From: Physcomitrium patens
Taxonomy: Eukaryota > Streptophyta > Bryopsida > Funariales > Funariaceae
Length of the DNA: 64,000 nt
Assembly (NCBI RefSeq): GCF_000002425.4
Contig: NC_037253.1
Location: 5,738,178 to 5,802,177 of the forward strand
Reading direction: 5' to 3'
The translations under genes were made by a program, and so were the position numbers. The number at the start of each line of letters is the position of its first letter. The stretch's first letter is position 1. The notes below the pieces were generated by a model that was not told where the DNA came from, searched no databases, and was given only the letters and a program-made list of their open reading frames with translations. Below, piece after piece: positions 27,686 through 37,131 of the stretch.

Positions 27686-28693
27686 ATGGCAGAGCTTGTT
27701 GAAATGAAGAGTGCAATGGCACAGATGCAAGAGCAATTGAGGGAGTTAATGCTTGCGATGCATCAACTCAATTTACCACCACAAGGAGCAACAAGAATGG
27801 TAGGAAGTGAAGATATAGAGATGATTGGGGCTGCTTCAACATCTACACCAAACCATGTCCCTTCTCCCAGAATGGAACACCCTTCGAGTGTTAGAGAACC
27901 GAGAGTTGCCTTGCCCGAGAAGTTTGATGGTACCAGATCCAAGTTTCGAGGATTCATCAATCAGGTCCAACTAGTAATTGAACTTCAACCCCAGAGCTAT
28001 CCAACTCCAGGGTCACAAGTTAGATTCATTGGTACACTCCTTTCAGGTTCAGCATTGTCATGGTTTTCATCTTTTCTTGAACGACGAGATCCAATATTGG
28101 ATAATCTGGAGGCTTTTTTGGCGGAGTTTCGATCCATGTTTGGAGAACATGATGCAATTCGTGTTGCAACCAACAAGATCCGTATTTTGCGACAAGGCAA
28201 TCGATCAGTAACATTATATGCTTCGCAATTTCGACAACTTGCAACTGATATCAAGTGGGATGATGCCGCACTTGTGAGTCAATTTCTCTACGGATTACAA
28301 TATGAGGTAAAGAAATTGATGCTTAATTTACCTGATCCTCAAACATTGAGTCAAGCAATTGACTTTGCTGTGAAGTGCGACAATCGACTTTTTGAATTTC
28401 GATCCGAGAGTCGTACAAGTGGGCCTCAACGTTACTACAATTCAATGGCAACACCGACGTCTCCTCAACACATACCTTCGGAAGTAGAGGATATGCAAAT
28501 TGATGCGGTACGTTTCAAACCTCTTACTGAGCAAGAAAAGTCTCGTCGTCGACAAGGAGGATTGTGCTTATATTGTGGAGAACCTAAGCACACTGCTCAA
28601 CATTGTCCAAAGAAGCGACGTAACTACAAAATGAGGAGTACGACTGTGAAAGAAGACAGTATGTCGGAAAACGAGTACGTCCAGCTACAATAG
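27686..28693 (+). CDS. gag: chromovirus Gag polyprotein
   Basis: A 335-residue structural protein of the retrotransposon particle. It starts at the first ATG (MAELVEMKSAMAQM) after the leader, with a short coiled-coil-like N-terminus. The central Gag fold (about residues 75-215) contains LPEKFDGTRSKFRGFINQ and FLAEFRSMFG. A single CCHC zinc knuckle, C294-x2-C297-x4-H302-x4-C307 (CLYCGEPKHTAQHC), should bind the RNA genome and is followed by a basic KKRR patch. The frame ends in TAG at 28691. The same N-terminus (AEMKSAIAQM) can be read in the old copy near 37900-37942. Nothing looks broken. Confidence 0.96.
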   Translation: MAELVEMKSAMAQMQEQLRELMLAMHQLNLPPQGATRMVGSEDIEMIGAASTSTPNHVPSPRMEHPSSVREPRVALPEKFDGTRSKFRGFINQVQLVIELQPQSYPTPGSQVRFIGTLLSGSALSWFSSFLERRDPILDNLEAFLAEFRSMFGEHDAIRVATNKIRILRQGNRSVTLYASQFRQLATDIKWDDAALVSQFLYGLQYEVKKLMLNLPDPQTLSQAIDFAVKCDNRLFEFRSESRTSGPQRYYNSMATPTSPQHIPSEVEDMQIDAVRFKPLTEQEKSRRRQGGLCLYCGEPKHTAQHCPKKRRNYKMRSTTVKEDSMSENEYVQLQ

Positions 28694-31600
28694 GGACCGT
28701 GCGGCTGGAATCTTGTACAACTTCTAATGAAGGTCCTATCCTCTCCTCAGAACCATCTCCTTGTTTTATAATAGATGTGCGTTTAGGACCTAATAATTAC
28801 AAAGCCTCTGCCTTGATAGATTCAGGAGCCTCAGCTTGTTTTTTAGATGAAGAATTTGCTAGATGTCATAGAATATCATTAATACAAAAAACTAAACCTG
28901 TACACGTAGAAGTTATAGATGGTCGTCCGTTGTCTTCTGGAGATGTAACTCACGAAACACTTCCTGTAGATGTAGTAATAAATGGTCATAGTAGTTGCGT
29001 AATTTTTAATATAATTAGATCTCCCTCTAATCCAGTAATTTTAGGCTTATCATGGTTAGAAAAGTATAATCCTCGAATAGATTGGATTTCTCGTAAACTT
29101 GATTTTCCTCGGAGCATTAGTAACAGTTCTATTAATCAAGTAAAAAACCATGAGTCTAGTATAGAAAAACCCGCACTTATAGGTGCAAAAGCATTTATAC
29201 ACGCAGCAAAAGAAGGATCAACTTTTGCTATTTATGCTGCACCTATTTCTGAAAGCGTAAAGACTTCAAGTGGCATTCCAAGTCAATATCAGGATTATCA
29301 AGACGTTTTTGAGAAAAAGAATGCAGATATTCTTCCTGAGCATCGCCCATACGATTGTTCAATCGATCTCAAGGAAGGAACTCAGCCACCATTTGGACCA
29401 ATTTACAGTTTATCGCAAGATGAGTTGGCTGAACTCAAGACATATATTGACGAGAATTTAGCGAAGAATTTCATACGTCATTCAAAATCTCCAGCAGGAG
29501 CTCCAATTTTATTCGTAAAGAAAAAAGATGGATCTTTACGAATGTGTGTTGACTATCGAGGACTCAACAAGATCACAATCAAGAACAGGTATCCATTACC
29601 TTTGATATCAGGACTCCTTGACCAGTTAAATCAAGCTAAGATCTATACAAAAATAGATCTAAGAGGAGCATATAATCTAGTACGGATCAAAGAAGGAGAT
29701 GAATGGAAGACTGCGTTTCGAACCAGGTACGGACACTTTGAATACAATGTCATGCCTTTTGGACTCACGAATGCACCAGCTGCTTTTCAACATCTCATGA
29801 ATGATGTATTTCGTGAATTCTTAGACAATTTTGTCGTCTGCTATCTAGACGATATCCTGATCTATTCCAAGAACGTTGAAGAACATGAAATACATGTTCG
29901 TCAAGTATTACAAAAACTTAGAGATGCAGGATTGTACGCCAAGATGGAAAAGTGTGTATTTCACACTACTCAAGTTGACTTTTTAGGATACATCATTTCA
30001 AATGATGGTCTCATGATGGATTCTAAGAAAGTCCAAACAATCATGGATTGGAAGATTCCAAAGACTGTAAGAGATGTCCAATGTTTCTTGGGATTTGCCA
30101 ATTACTATCGGATCTTCATCAAAGACTTCTCACGAGTTGCAGCTCCACTTACACGCTTGACTAGTAAAGATAAATTTCAATGGAATCAAGAAGCGGAAGC
30201 AGCATTTGAAGCCTTGAAGACATCGTTTGTCTCTGCACCAGTCTTATATCGTGTTGACTTTTCCAAGGTATTTTTTATGGAAACAGACGCATCGGATTTT
30301 GCCTTGGGTGCAGTTTTATCACAAATGGGAACAGATGACAAACTTCATCCGATAGCTTTTCATTCAAGAAAATTCTCAGCAGCCGAGATCAATTATGAGA
30401 TCCACGATAAAGAACTTCTTGCGATCGTGGATTCCTTTCAAGAATGGCGTCATTATCTAGAAGGCGCTTCTAGTCCAGTCACTGTGTATACAGATCACAA
30501 GAACCTCGAGTATTTCATGTCAGCACGCGTGTTGAATCGTCGTCAAGCTCGTTGGAGTATGTCTTTGTCAAGATTCGACTTCATTATCACTTATCGGCCA
30601 GGAAAACAACAAGGTTTGTCCGATGCCCTGTCTAGACGTTCTTATTTTGCACCAAAAGAAGGAGATGCAGCTTTTGAGCAACAAAGAACGGTCCTCTTGA
30701 AACCGGAGCAATTTCATCTCCGAGCAGTGAAATCAACATTGACTGTTGATTCAACTTTTCTCAAGCAAATCCAGTCCAGTATGTCCTCAGACCCTCTTGT
30801 TCATGATATCGAGAATAATTCTTCCAAGTCTCATGATTCTTCTAAGTTCGAGTTCAAGAATAATCTATTATATTTTGAAGGACGCCTATATGTTCCAGAA
30901 GGAAAAGCACGTTTGCGTGTTCTTCAAGCACGTCATGACTTTCCAGCAGCAGGGCACTTTGGATATAATAAGACTCTGGAACTCATATCAAGAGATTTTT
31001 GGTGGCCACAAATGTGGAAGTCAGTCAAAGACTTTGTACAATCATGTGATATTTGTTCAAGATCAAAAATTCCTCGACATCGACCTTACGGACTTCTTCA
31101 GCCATTACCTATACCAGAACAACCATGGTCTTCTGTTTCTATGGATTTCATCACAGATCTTCCAAACTCAAGATCTTATGATTCTATATTTGTGATAGTA
31201 GATCGTTTCACCAAGATGGCACATTTTATGCCATGTACAAAATCTATCACAGGTGAAGAAACAGCTAAGCTTTTCATTGATAATATCTATCGCTATCATG
31301 GATTACCTAAAGATATCATATCGGATAGGGGAACTCAATTTGTGTCGAGATTCTGGAGGACTCTTTTCAAGATTTTAAAAGTGGACATAAAGCTATCTTC
31401 AGCTTTCCATCCTCAAACTGATGGACAAACAGAGCGCGTAAACCAAGTCTTGGAACAGTATTTAAGGTGTACCATCAACTACCAACAAGATGATTGGACA
31501 AACCTTCTGCCATTGGCAGAGTTTGCTTATAATAATACGGTACATTCCTCCACGCAACAAACACCTTTCTTTGCCAATTATGGCTATCATCCACGACTTG

Positions 31601-32187
31601 ATACTTTTGATTTTTCAAAAGTTGATAATCCTGCAGCAGAAGATATGGCAAATCGGTTGTCAGAGTTACATGCAATAATGAAGGCGCAGTTGAAGAAAGC
31701 TCAAGAACGACAAAAGATAAATGCAGATGTATATCGTAAAGAGCAACCACAACTCAACGTGGGTGATAAGGTATGGCTACTTCGTCGCAATATCAAGACC
31801 ACTCGACCTTGTGACAAATTGGACTATCGTAGGCTTGGCCCCTTTTCTGTTTCTGAACAGATCAACCCAGTTGCATATCGGTTACATCTACCGGAGTCAA
31901 TGAAGATCCATCCTGTATTCCACGTGTCTCTTCTTGAACCATATAAGACAGTGGATATACAAGGAAGAAGACAAATGCCACCGCCTCCTATAGAAGTAGA
32001 TAATAATGAAGAATTTGAGGTGGAAGAGATATTAGACTCAAGGCGGTGCCGAAATAAGCTAGAATATCTTGTTCATTGGCGCGGATATGATATTAGTGAG
32101 CGCACATGGGAGCCATCCAGGAATCTAGCAAATGCATCAGCTAAAGTCAAAGTTTTTCATCAACGACATCCATCAAAACCAAGATGA
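28624..32187 (+). CDS. pol: chromovirus Pol polyprotein
   Basis: Open frame from 28624, overlapping the end of gag by 70 bp in the -1 frame; there is no early ATG, so expression should need a -1 frameshift (a GTG at 28699 is the first alternative start). Numbering residues from 28699, domains in order are: aspartic protease (LIDSGASACFL, Asp 41), reverse transcriptase (KKDGSLRMCVDYRGLN; active site YLDD at 382-385), RNase H (TDASDFALGAVLSQ, about 528), integrase HHCC zinc finger (about 745-785), the DDE core with Asp 816, Asp 876 (SDRGTQF) and Glu 912 (spacing D-35-E), and a C-terminal chromodomain (EVEEILD...YLVHWRGY...TWEPSRNL, about 1104-1160). The chromodomain usually targets integration to marked chromatin. 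No internal stop; all catalytic residues present. Confidence 0.97.
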   Translation, partial: LQNEEYDCERRQYVGKRVRPATIGTVRLESCTTSNEGPILSSEPSPCFIIDVRLGPNNYKASALIDSGASACFLDEEFARCHRISLIQKTKPVHVEVIDGRPLSSGDVTHETLPVDVVINGHSSCVIFNIIRSPSNPVILGLSWLEKYNPRIDWISRKLDFPRSISNSSINQVKNHESSIEKPALIGAKAFIHAAKEGSTFAIYAAPISESVKTSSGIPSQYQDYQDVFEKKNADILPEHRPYDCSIDLKEGTQPPFGPIYSLSQDELAELKTYIDENLAKNFIRHSKSPAGAPILFVKKKDGSLRMCVDYRGLNKITIKNRYPLPLISGLLDQLNQAKIYTKIDLRGAYNLVRIKEGDEWKTAFRTRYGHFEYNVMPFGLTNAPAAFQHLMNDVFREFLDNFVVCYLDDILIYSKNVEEHEIHVRQVLQKLRDAGLYAKMEKCVFHTTQVDFLGYIISNDGLMMDSKKVQTIMDWKIPKTVRDVQCFLGFANYYRIFIKDFSRVAAPLTRLTSKDKFQWNQEAEAAFEALKTSFVSAPVLYRVDFSKVFFMETDASDFALGAVLSQMGTDDKLHPIAFHSRKFSAAEINYEIHDKELLAIVDSFQEWRHYLEGASSPVTVYTDHKNLEYFMSARVLNRRQARWSMSLSRFDFIITYRPGKQQGLSDALSRRSYFAPKEGDAAFEQQRTVLLKPEQFHLRAVKSTLTVDSTFLKQIQSSMSSDPLVHDIENNSSKSHDSSKFEFKNNLLYFEGRLYVPEGKARLRVLQARHDFPAAGHFGYNKTLELISRDFWWPQMWKSVKDFVQSCDICSRSKIPRHRPYGLLQPLPIPEQPWSSVSMDFITDLPNSRSYDSIFVIVDRFTKMAHFMPCTKSITGEETAKLFIDNIYRYHGLPKDIISDRGTQFVSRFWRTLFKILKVDIKLSSAFHPQTDGQTERVNQVLEQYLRCTINYQQDDWTNLLPLAEFAYNNTVHSSTQQTPFFANYGYHPRLDTFDFSKVDNPAAEDMANRLSELHAIMKAQLKKAQERQKINADVYRKEQPQLNVGDKVWLLRRNIKTTRPCDKLDYRRLGPFSVSEQINPVAYRLHLPESMKIHPVFHVSLLEPYKTVDIQGRRQMPPPPIEVDNNEEFEVEEILDSRRCRNKLEYLVHWRGYDISERTWEPSRNLANASAKVKVFHQRHPSKPR

Positions 32188-32281
32188 AAACCTCTCTTAT
32201 AAAAGAGACAAGATTGAGGCAAGATAACATTCAAATTCCTATCCTTGTTTGTAACTTCTTTGCATTTGTGACGCTAATTAG

Positions 32282-32704
32282 ATGGAGAGCCAACAACCAG
32301 CGGATTCAACTCAAGAACCTTCGTTTGTTGACTTACCGGATGAGACATTACGATTGTCACAACCTTCAAGACGACGCAACCGAGATGAAGATCCTCAAGA
32401 ACGACATGTTCTTCCTCGAATAGATGGTGAGATACAACGCGTTTGGTATCACGACCTTGGAAGAGATTCTCGATGTTTGGTGATATTATTGGAGATAGAA
32501 ACGACTCCTGATGGTGTTTCAAATGTATTATTTGAAGGAAGTTATGAAGGCCTCAACAGTGATCAAATAACAGGGTGGTCTTCTCGCCCTGGAATGGGAC
32601 ACTATCGATGGCTAAGAGGACCCATCAACTATCTTCGAAGAGAACAAAGATCAGAGTATGTAGCAAATACAATTCGCCGCATATTAGATTTTCTCAATAT
32701 ATAA
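32282..32704 (+). CDS. third ORF of the chromovirus, unknown function
   Basis: A 140-residue ORF between pol and the polypurine tract, starting at ATG 32282 (MESQQPADSTQEPSFV), 94 bp after the pol stop and in the gag frame. The N-terminal third is acidic and polar with an RRRNRD patch; the rest is compact and mixed (IDGEIQRVWYHDLGRDSR, YRWLRGPINYLRREQR, IRRILDFLNI). No known domain, membrane segment or signal peptide is seen. It is not an envelope protein. The old copy holds the same ORF at 33292-33681 (minus), with its ATG and C-terminal region still alignable, so it belongs to the family and is not chance. It would need its own mRNA, a spliced RNA or reinitiation. Confidence 0.7.
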   Translation: MESQQPADSTQEPSFVDLPDETLRLSQPSRRRNRDEDPQERHVLPRIDGEIQRVWYHDLGRDSRCLVILLEIETTPDGVSNVLFEGSYEGLNSDQITGWSSRPGMGHYRWLRGPINYLRREQRSEYVANTIRRILDFLNI

Positions 32705-32731
32705 TCACCGCTCCTCGTGGAACTCGTCCCT

Positions 32732-32742
32732 AGAAGGGGGGG
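32732..32742 (+). other. polypurine tract
   Basis: AGAAGGGGGGG, three bases before the 3' LTR, the expected plus-strand primer for reverse transcription. The old copy keeps AGAAGTGGGG at the same place (about 26888-26899, minus). Confidence 0.85.
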
Positions 32743-32745
32743 TAA

Positions 32746-33286
32746 TGTCACGGACATACATATAATTACCTATATGAATAGATAAAAGTATGTAAAAGTA
32801 GATAAAAGTAGGTTAATTGTGTAATATCTTCTAGAGAAGCTTCTTAGAAGCTTCATAGACGCTGCTTTGACTTTATAGGAGTCTATAGTTGACTTTTAGG
32901 TTAGAAACTTGGTCAACAAGTTAGCCATGTGCCACACATGTTGGAAGCTTAAAGAACAAGCTAACTACGTGGTCCATCCATAGAAAACTTGCCTTGCAAG
33001 CAAAGGCATGTGGCCTAGAAAGTCAACATATATTGGAGGTCTTATAGAACATCGCCACGTGGCTTCTAGTTAGATAGTATATATAGAGGCAAGAGTGAAG
33101 CCCTCTTCACTCTTGTCAACTCCTTTCTTGCTTCTAGTCTAAGTTTCAAGGGTCTCTAGTTTTCTTGTATTTTGGCAATAGCCATTCCAGTTTCTTTCTT
33201 AATATACATATTTCTATTTTGTCCTATTTCTTTTTGAGAAAAGTCTCACTTACTCTTTAGCTTTCATCGAGTTCTTGTCCTTGACA
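32746..33286 (+). repeat. 3' LTR
   Basis: 541 bp, identical by eye to the 5' LTR. It provides the polyadenylation end of the element and could act as an outward promoter into the downstream relic. Confidence 0.97.
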
Positions 33287-33291
33287 TATTG
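33287..33291. repeat. target-site duplication, right copy (TATTG)
   Basis: Matches 26928-26932 exactly. Removing the intact element plus one TATTG restores continuity of the old ORF3 and 3' leader on the minus strand. Confidence 0.95.
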
Positions 33292-33681
33292 TGATAAAGT
33301 GAAAGATGCAATGAATTATGTTTGCCAAATATTCTAATCTTTGTTCCTTTTTAAGGTAGTTAATAGATCGCCATAGCCATTAATAATGTTTTATTCTTTG
33401 TTTATTGTTGAGATCTTTGTAAATCTTTTAAATAAAATATTTATATCATTATCATGAGCTATTTCTACTTTTGATAAAATCACCAAACATTGACAATATC
33501 TTCTAAGATTGTGATATCAAATACATTGTATCTTGCTATCTATTTGAAAAAGAACATGTCATTCTTAAAAATCTTCATTTCTATTATGTCACCTTAAAGG
33601 CTTTGATAGTTACAATGTCTTATTTGATAAATCAGAAAATGATAGTTTTTTAGTTAAATCTACTAATTGTTGATTTTTCAT
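33292..33681 (-). pseudogene. decayed ORF3 of the old chromovirus copy
   Basis: The minus strand aligns along its length with the intact element's third ORF, from an ATG at 33681 through the region matching DLPDETLRLSQPSRR to the C-terminal region (intact: RGPINYLRREQRSEYVANTI; here AIYXLPXKGTKIRIFGKHNS-like in shifted frames). Frameshifts and many C-to-T / G-to-A changes have destroyed the frame. The intact element is inserted at its 3' end. Confidence 0.75.
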
Positions 33682-33764
33682 CTTTTTTGTGCTACAAATA
33701 TATAAAAACTACAAACAAGGATGGAAGATAGAATGCTATCTTCTTTGAATCTTATTTCTTTTAT

Positions 33765-34870
33765 AGTAAAGATTTATTATGCTTCATCTTGATTTTAATG
33801 GATGTCACTAATGAAAAGCATCAATCTTCTTTGTTGCAATTACAAGATTTTTGAAAGGCTCCGATATACATTCATTAATATCATATTTGTATTAATGAAC
33901 ATGGTATTCTAATCTATTTTGGTATTTCCTTGAGTCTAAGACATTTTCTACCTCAAATTCTTAATAATTATTCACTTTTATAAGATGGAGTGGCATTTAT
34001 CTTCTTGTCAAGCTATTTATTATCTTATATGATTCAAAAAGAAACATGTAGAATATGGAATAAATCTTTATAAAATTTGATTGATATAATTGATAAGCAA
34101 CTAGATTGATTTGTTTACAAATAAAAAAATATTGAAGCCTATGATAGTCTAACTTATTATAAGGGTGGTTAGTCTTGATATTGTGATAAAATAATTACAT
34201 CTTATTACAAAAATAGAATTGATGTTTGTTCTTACATAGGCATCTGCATTGGTCTTTTATCATTCTTGAATTTCTTTTAATTGTACCTTCATTATTGTAT
34301 GTAGCTCAAATAAATAATTTGCCAAATCTTTTGTCATATGGTTATTAACTTTTGAGAAGTCAAAAACATCAAGTCGTAGATAATAATCACGATTAAAAAA
34401 ATAATAGTTTATTAGCTAGAAAAATATATTATATTATTTTAAGCAATTTCTGCTAATGGCAAAAAAGATGTCAAATCATATTATTGGTGATTGATGGTAT
34501 ACATCAAATACTACTCCAAAACTTAATTTATGTGCTGTATTTATTCATTGATTTGAAGGAAAAAAAATAAAAAATAATTTTATGTTTATTTATAAAATCT
34601 TAAAAAGAATTATTCAAAACCTTGATTCAAATTGAGTCTATCTATTTGATATAATATTCTTGAATAATCCATGATAGCAATAAATATTATCAAGAATTGT
34701 TTTTAGTATTTCTTTACATATAATAGATTTTGTACAAAATATACCATCTTGATAAAATAATCTACTATTACAAATATAAATTATGAAAAATTGAGATAAG
34801 AAGATCTATAGTAAAATCCATAAAAATAGAAGACTATGGTTGTTTTAGAATCAATAATGGCTGAAAAACA
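33765..34870 (-). pseudogene. decayed integrase C-terminus and chromodomain of old copy
   Basis: Minus-strand reading gives KLDYHRLQYFFICKQINLVA and YQLYQSNFIKIYSIFYM, matching KLDYRRLGPFSVSEQINPVA and YRLHLPESMKIHPVFHV of the intact Pol, then chromodomain remains ending near 33765. Nucleotide similarity extends to the MDFITDLP integrase start near 34830 and breaks off at 34870, where LTR sequence begins abruptly. Many stops. Confidence 0.75.
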
Positions 34871-34879
34871 TGTATTTTA

Positions 34880-35136
34880 ATTTGCAAGGCAAGTTTTTTA
34901 TATGTGCACCACTTAATTAGCTTATTCTTTAAGCTACCAATACGTGGTTAACTTGTTGACTAAGTTTTTAACCTATTAATTAATTACAAATATATATAAA
35001 ATCAAAGTATTATCTATGAAGCTTCTAAAAAGCTTATCTAAAAGGTGTTATGAAATTAATTTACTTTTATCTACTTTCACCTACTTCTACTTAATGATAC
35101 AAGTATTTTTTAGAATACATATGTATATTTGTGATA
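34880..35136 (-). repeat. LTR fragment C of the same family
   Basis: Reverse complement matches the first half of the LTR (start near 35136, TATCACAAATATACAT against TGTCACGGACATACAT) including the GAAGCTTC pair and the GCTTGCAAGGC region. It ends inside the LTR at the junction with integrase sequence, so it is a truncated LTR. Confidence 0.65.
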
Positions 35137-35149
35137 GCTTGTCTTATTA

Positions 35150-35450
35150 CAAAAATCCTTGAAATATTGTTGTAATTCTATCAAACTTCTCAAGTATACT
35201 AATCCTATCCTTCCTTGTACTTTTAGAAGCATGACTTCTTAGATTTGGTTATGAGGTCTATTTACTTGTTTTCTTCAACTGCAAAACTTTTTGGCATAGA
35301 CTTTGGACTTCTTCCATAGGCATAGGAATAGTGCTTCCTTAATTAGCATTGGTGATGTATGAAATTTTTACAGTTAGAGTGTTGAAAAACTCATAAAGAT
35401 TTGTGATAGTTGCAAATCTACTCTTACTTTTGCCAAGTGTAGCATCCATG
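35150..35450 (-). pseudogene. gag N-terminal fragment of another decayed copy
   Basis: Minus-strand translation reads MDATLGKSKSRFAT, then EEVQSLCQKVLQLKK, then ILEKFDRITTIFQGFL; the last matches LPEKFDGTRSKFRGFI of the intact Gag. It is cut off after that point and directly abuts the start of LTR fragment C. The N-terminus differs from that of the intact gag, so it may be from a related subfamily. Confidence 0.5.
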
Positions 35451-35704
35451 ATTTTTTATTTTATTTTAATTAATTTATTATATCTATAAATCAAATAAAA
35501 GAGCATAATCCACAATCTATACTGTCGAAAAAGAAATTCCATAAAGAATGATGATCTACTCTCTTTAAGAAAAAAATCAAGGTTTAAAAAAATAAAAAAT
35601 ATTAGTTTTAAAATGGATAGTCAGCAACCTTTGAAATACAACAATAGAAACGAAGTAATTCATTCACTTCTAAAAATAAGATATAAAAAATAAATTAGCA
35701 CTTT

Positions 35705-36243
35705 TAACAATCTATTAAAAATAAAAATTTTAAAATATATATAAATAAGTAAAAAATAGATAAAAAATAATAATAAAATAGAAATAAAAAATAAATATAT
35801 TTAATAAAAAATTATAATAGCTATTGTTGAAGATTAAAAAGCTACAGAGTCTTGAAACTAGATTGAAAGCATGAAAAGAATTAACAAGTGTAAAGAAGAT
35901 TTCACTCTTTTTTTTATATATATATTATCTATCTAAAAGCTACATCACAACATTTTATAGGATCTCCAACACATGTCCAATTTGCAAGACATGTGTCTAA
36001 CTTATAAAATAAATTTCTTATATGTGCACTATATAGTTAACTTATTCTCAAGTTACTAACATGTGCAACACATGGCTAAATTGTTGACCAAATTTCTAAC
36101 CTATCAAGCATTTATATATGTGTATAAAGGTAAAAAGCTTCTAGTAAGCTTCTCTACAAGATGTTATCAAATTACTTTACTTTAACCTACTTCTACTTAT
36201 TCATATTATCTAGATAACTATTATAATAAATATATCCGTGATA
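35705..36243 (-). repeat. LTR remnant B of the same family
   Basis: Reverse complement aligns with most of the 541-bp LTR: start near 36243 (TATCACGGATATATTTA), paired AAGCTTC motifs, the GGCAAGAGTGAAGCCC region (now AAGTGTAAAGAAGATT), and the tail near 35820. The left end is approximate. It joins an RT fragment directly on its right. Confidence 0.65.
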
Positions 36244-36249
36244 TATAGA

Positions 36250-36930
36250 ATCTTACATTTTTTAGTTTTTGTAATATATTTTAAATATAAAGTTTATATT
36301 TTTTATATTTTTAGAGCAGATTAAAATATTGTCTAGATAACATACAAAAATATTGTCTAAAAATTCTTGAAAGATATCATTTATTAGATGTTGAAAAATT
36401 GGTGGTATATTTGTAAGTCCAAAAAACATGACATTATATTCAAAATGTCCATACATATTTGAAATGTAATATTTCATTCATTTTTTTATGCATACTAGAT
36501 TTTATGCTTATTATAGATCTATTTTTGTATAGATTTTAGTTTAATTTAATTTATCAAGAAGTCTAAATATCAAAGATAAAAGATATATATTTTTAATGGT
36601 GATCTTATTGAATTTTCAATAATTGAAATATATCCATATTTTTTCTTTACAAATAAAATTGGAGCTCTTGTTGAAAATATGAAATGGCATATGAAATCCT
36701 TTGTCAAATTCTTTTCTATATATTCTTCTTAAGTTCAGCCAATTCATTTTATAATAAATTTTAGATTACTCCAAATCGTAGTTGAGCTCTTTTTTGAAGG
36801 TCAATTGAATAACCATAGAGACAATGTTCCAAAAAAATATTTGCATTCTTCTTCTCAAAAACATCTTTAATATCTTGATATTAGCTTGGAATGCCGCTTG
36901 GAAACTTTTCACCATTTGAAATACTATTGC
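36250..36930 (-). pseudogene. decayed reverse transcriptase fragment of old copy
   Basis: Reads KITIKNIYLLSLIFRLLDKL, then TKIYTKIDL, and from 36477 [16 protein letters not shown] followed by [14 protein letters not shown], where the YLDD catalytic box has become YLDN. The sequence matches the intact Pol up to the residues just after YLDD and is then cut off at LTR remnant B, so RNase H and integrase are missing here. Confidence 0.8.
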
Positions 36931-37131
36931 ATAAACCTTATGGCATGAATAATATAAGGTGATCTTTTTTTTTTTAGTATGGAAAAAAACTCTTGTACCT
37001 ACAAATATGAATTTGGTTGCATTAAACTTATGATTTTTTATTTGATTAACAATAATTTTAGTTATATTCTTAAAAATATCAAAACTACAAGAAATCTAAT
37101 TTATTTGAAGATTATATTTTTATAGCTATAA

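Larger units (their letters stand above)
26933..33286 (+). mobile_element. intact Ty3/gypsy chromovirus LTR retrotransposon
   Basis: A complete 6354-bp element: 5' LTR (541 bp), leader, gag, pol (protease, RT, RNase H, integrase, chromodomain), a third ORF, polypurine tract and 3' LTR (541 bp). The LTRs start TGTCACGG and end TTGACA and read as identical by eye, and a TATTG duplication flanks the element. No stop or frameshift interrupts gag, pol or the third ORF. The C-terminal chromodomain places it among the chromoviruses. The related Tcn1-like clade is known in mosses, but assigning this element to it is an inference. It lies antisense inside an older relative. Confidence 0.97.

Noticed and set aside
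28691..28780. Stop-codon readthrough from gag into pol
   Set aside because: Pol is in the -1 frame relative to gag, and the gag frame closes again at TAA shortly after the TAG.
32184..32423. 79-codon ORF whose ATG overlaps the pol stop (ATGA)
   Set aside because: Its composition is unlike a protein, it largely overlaps the better-supported third ORF, and the corresponding frame is not convincingly kept in the old copy.
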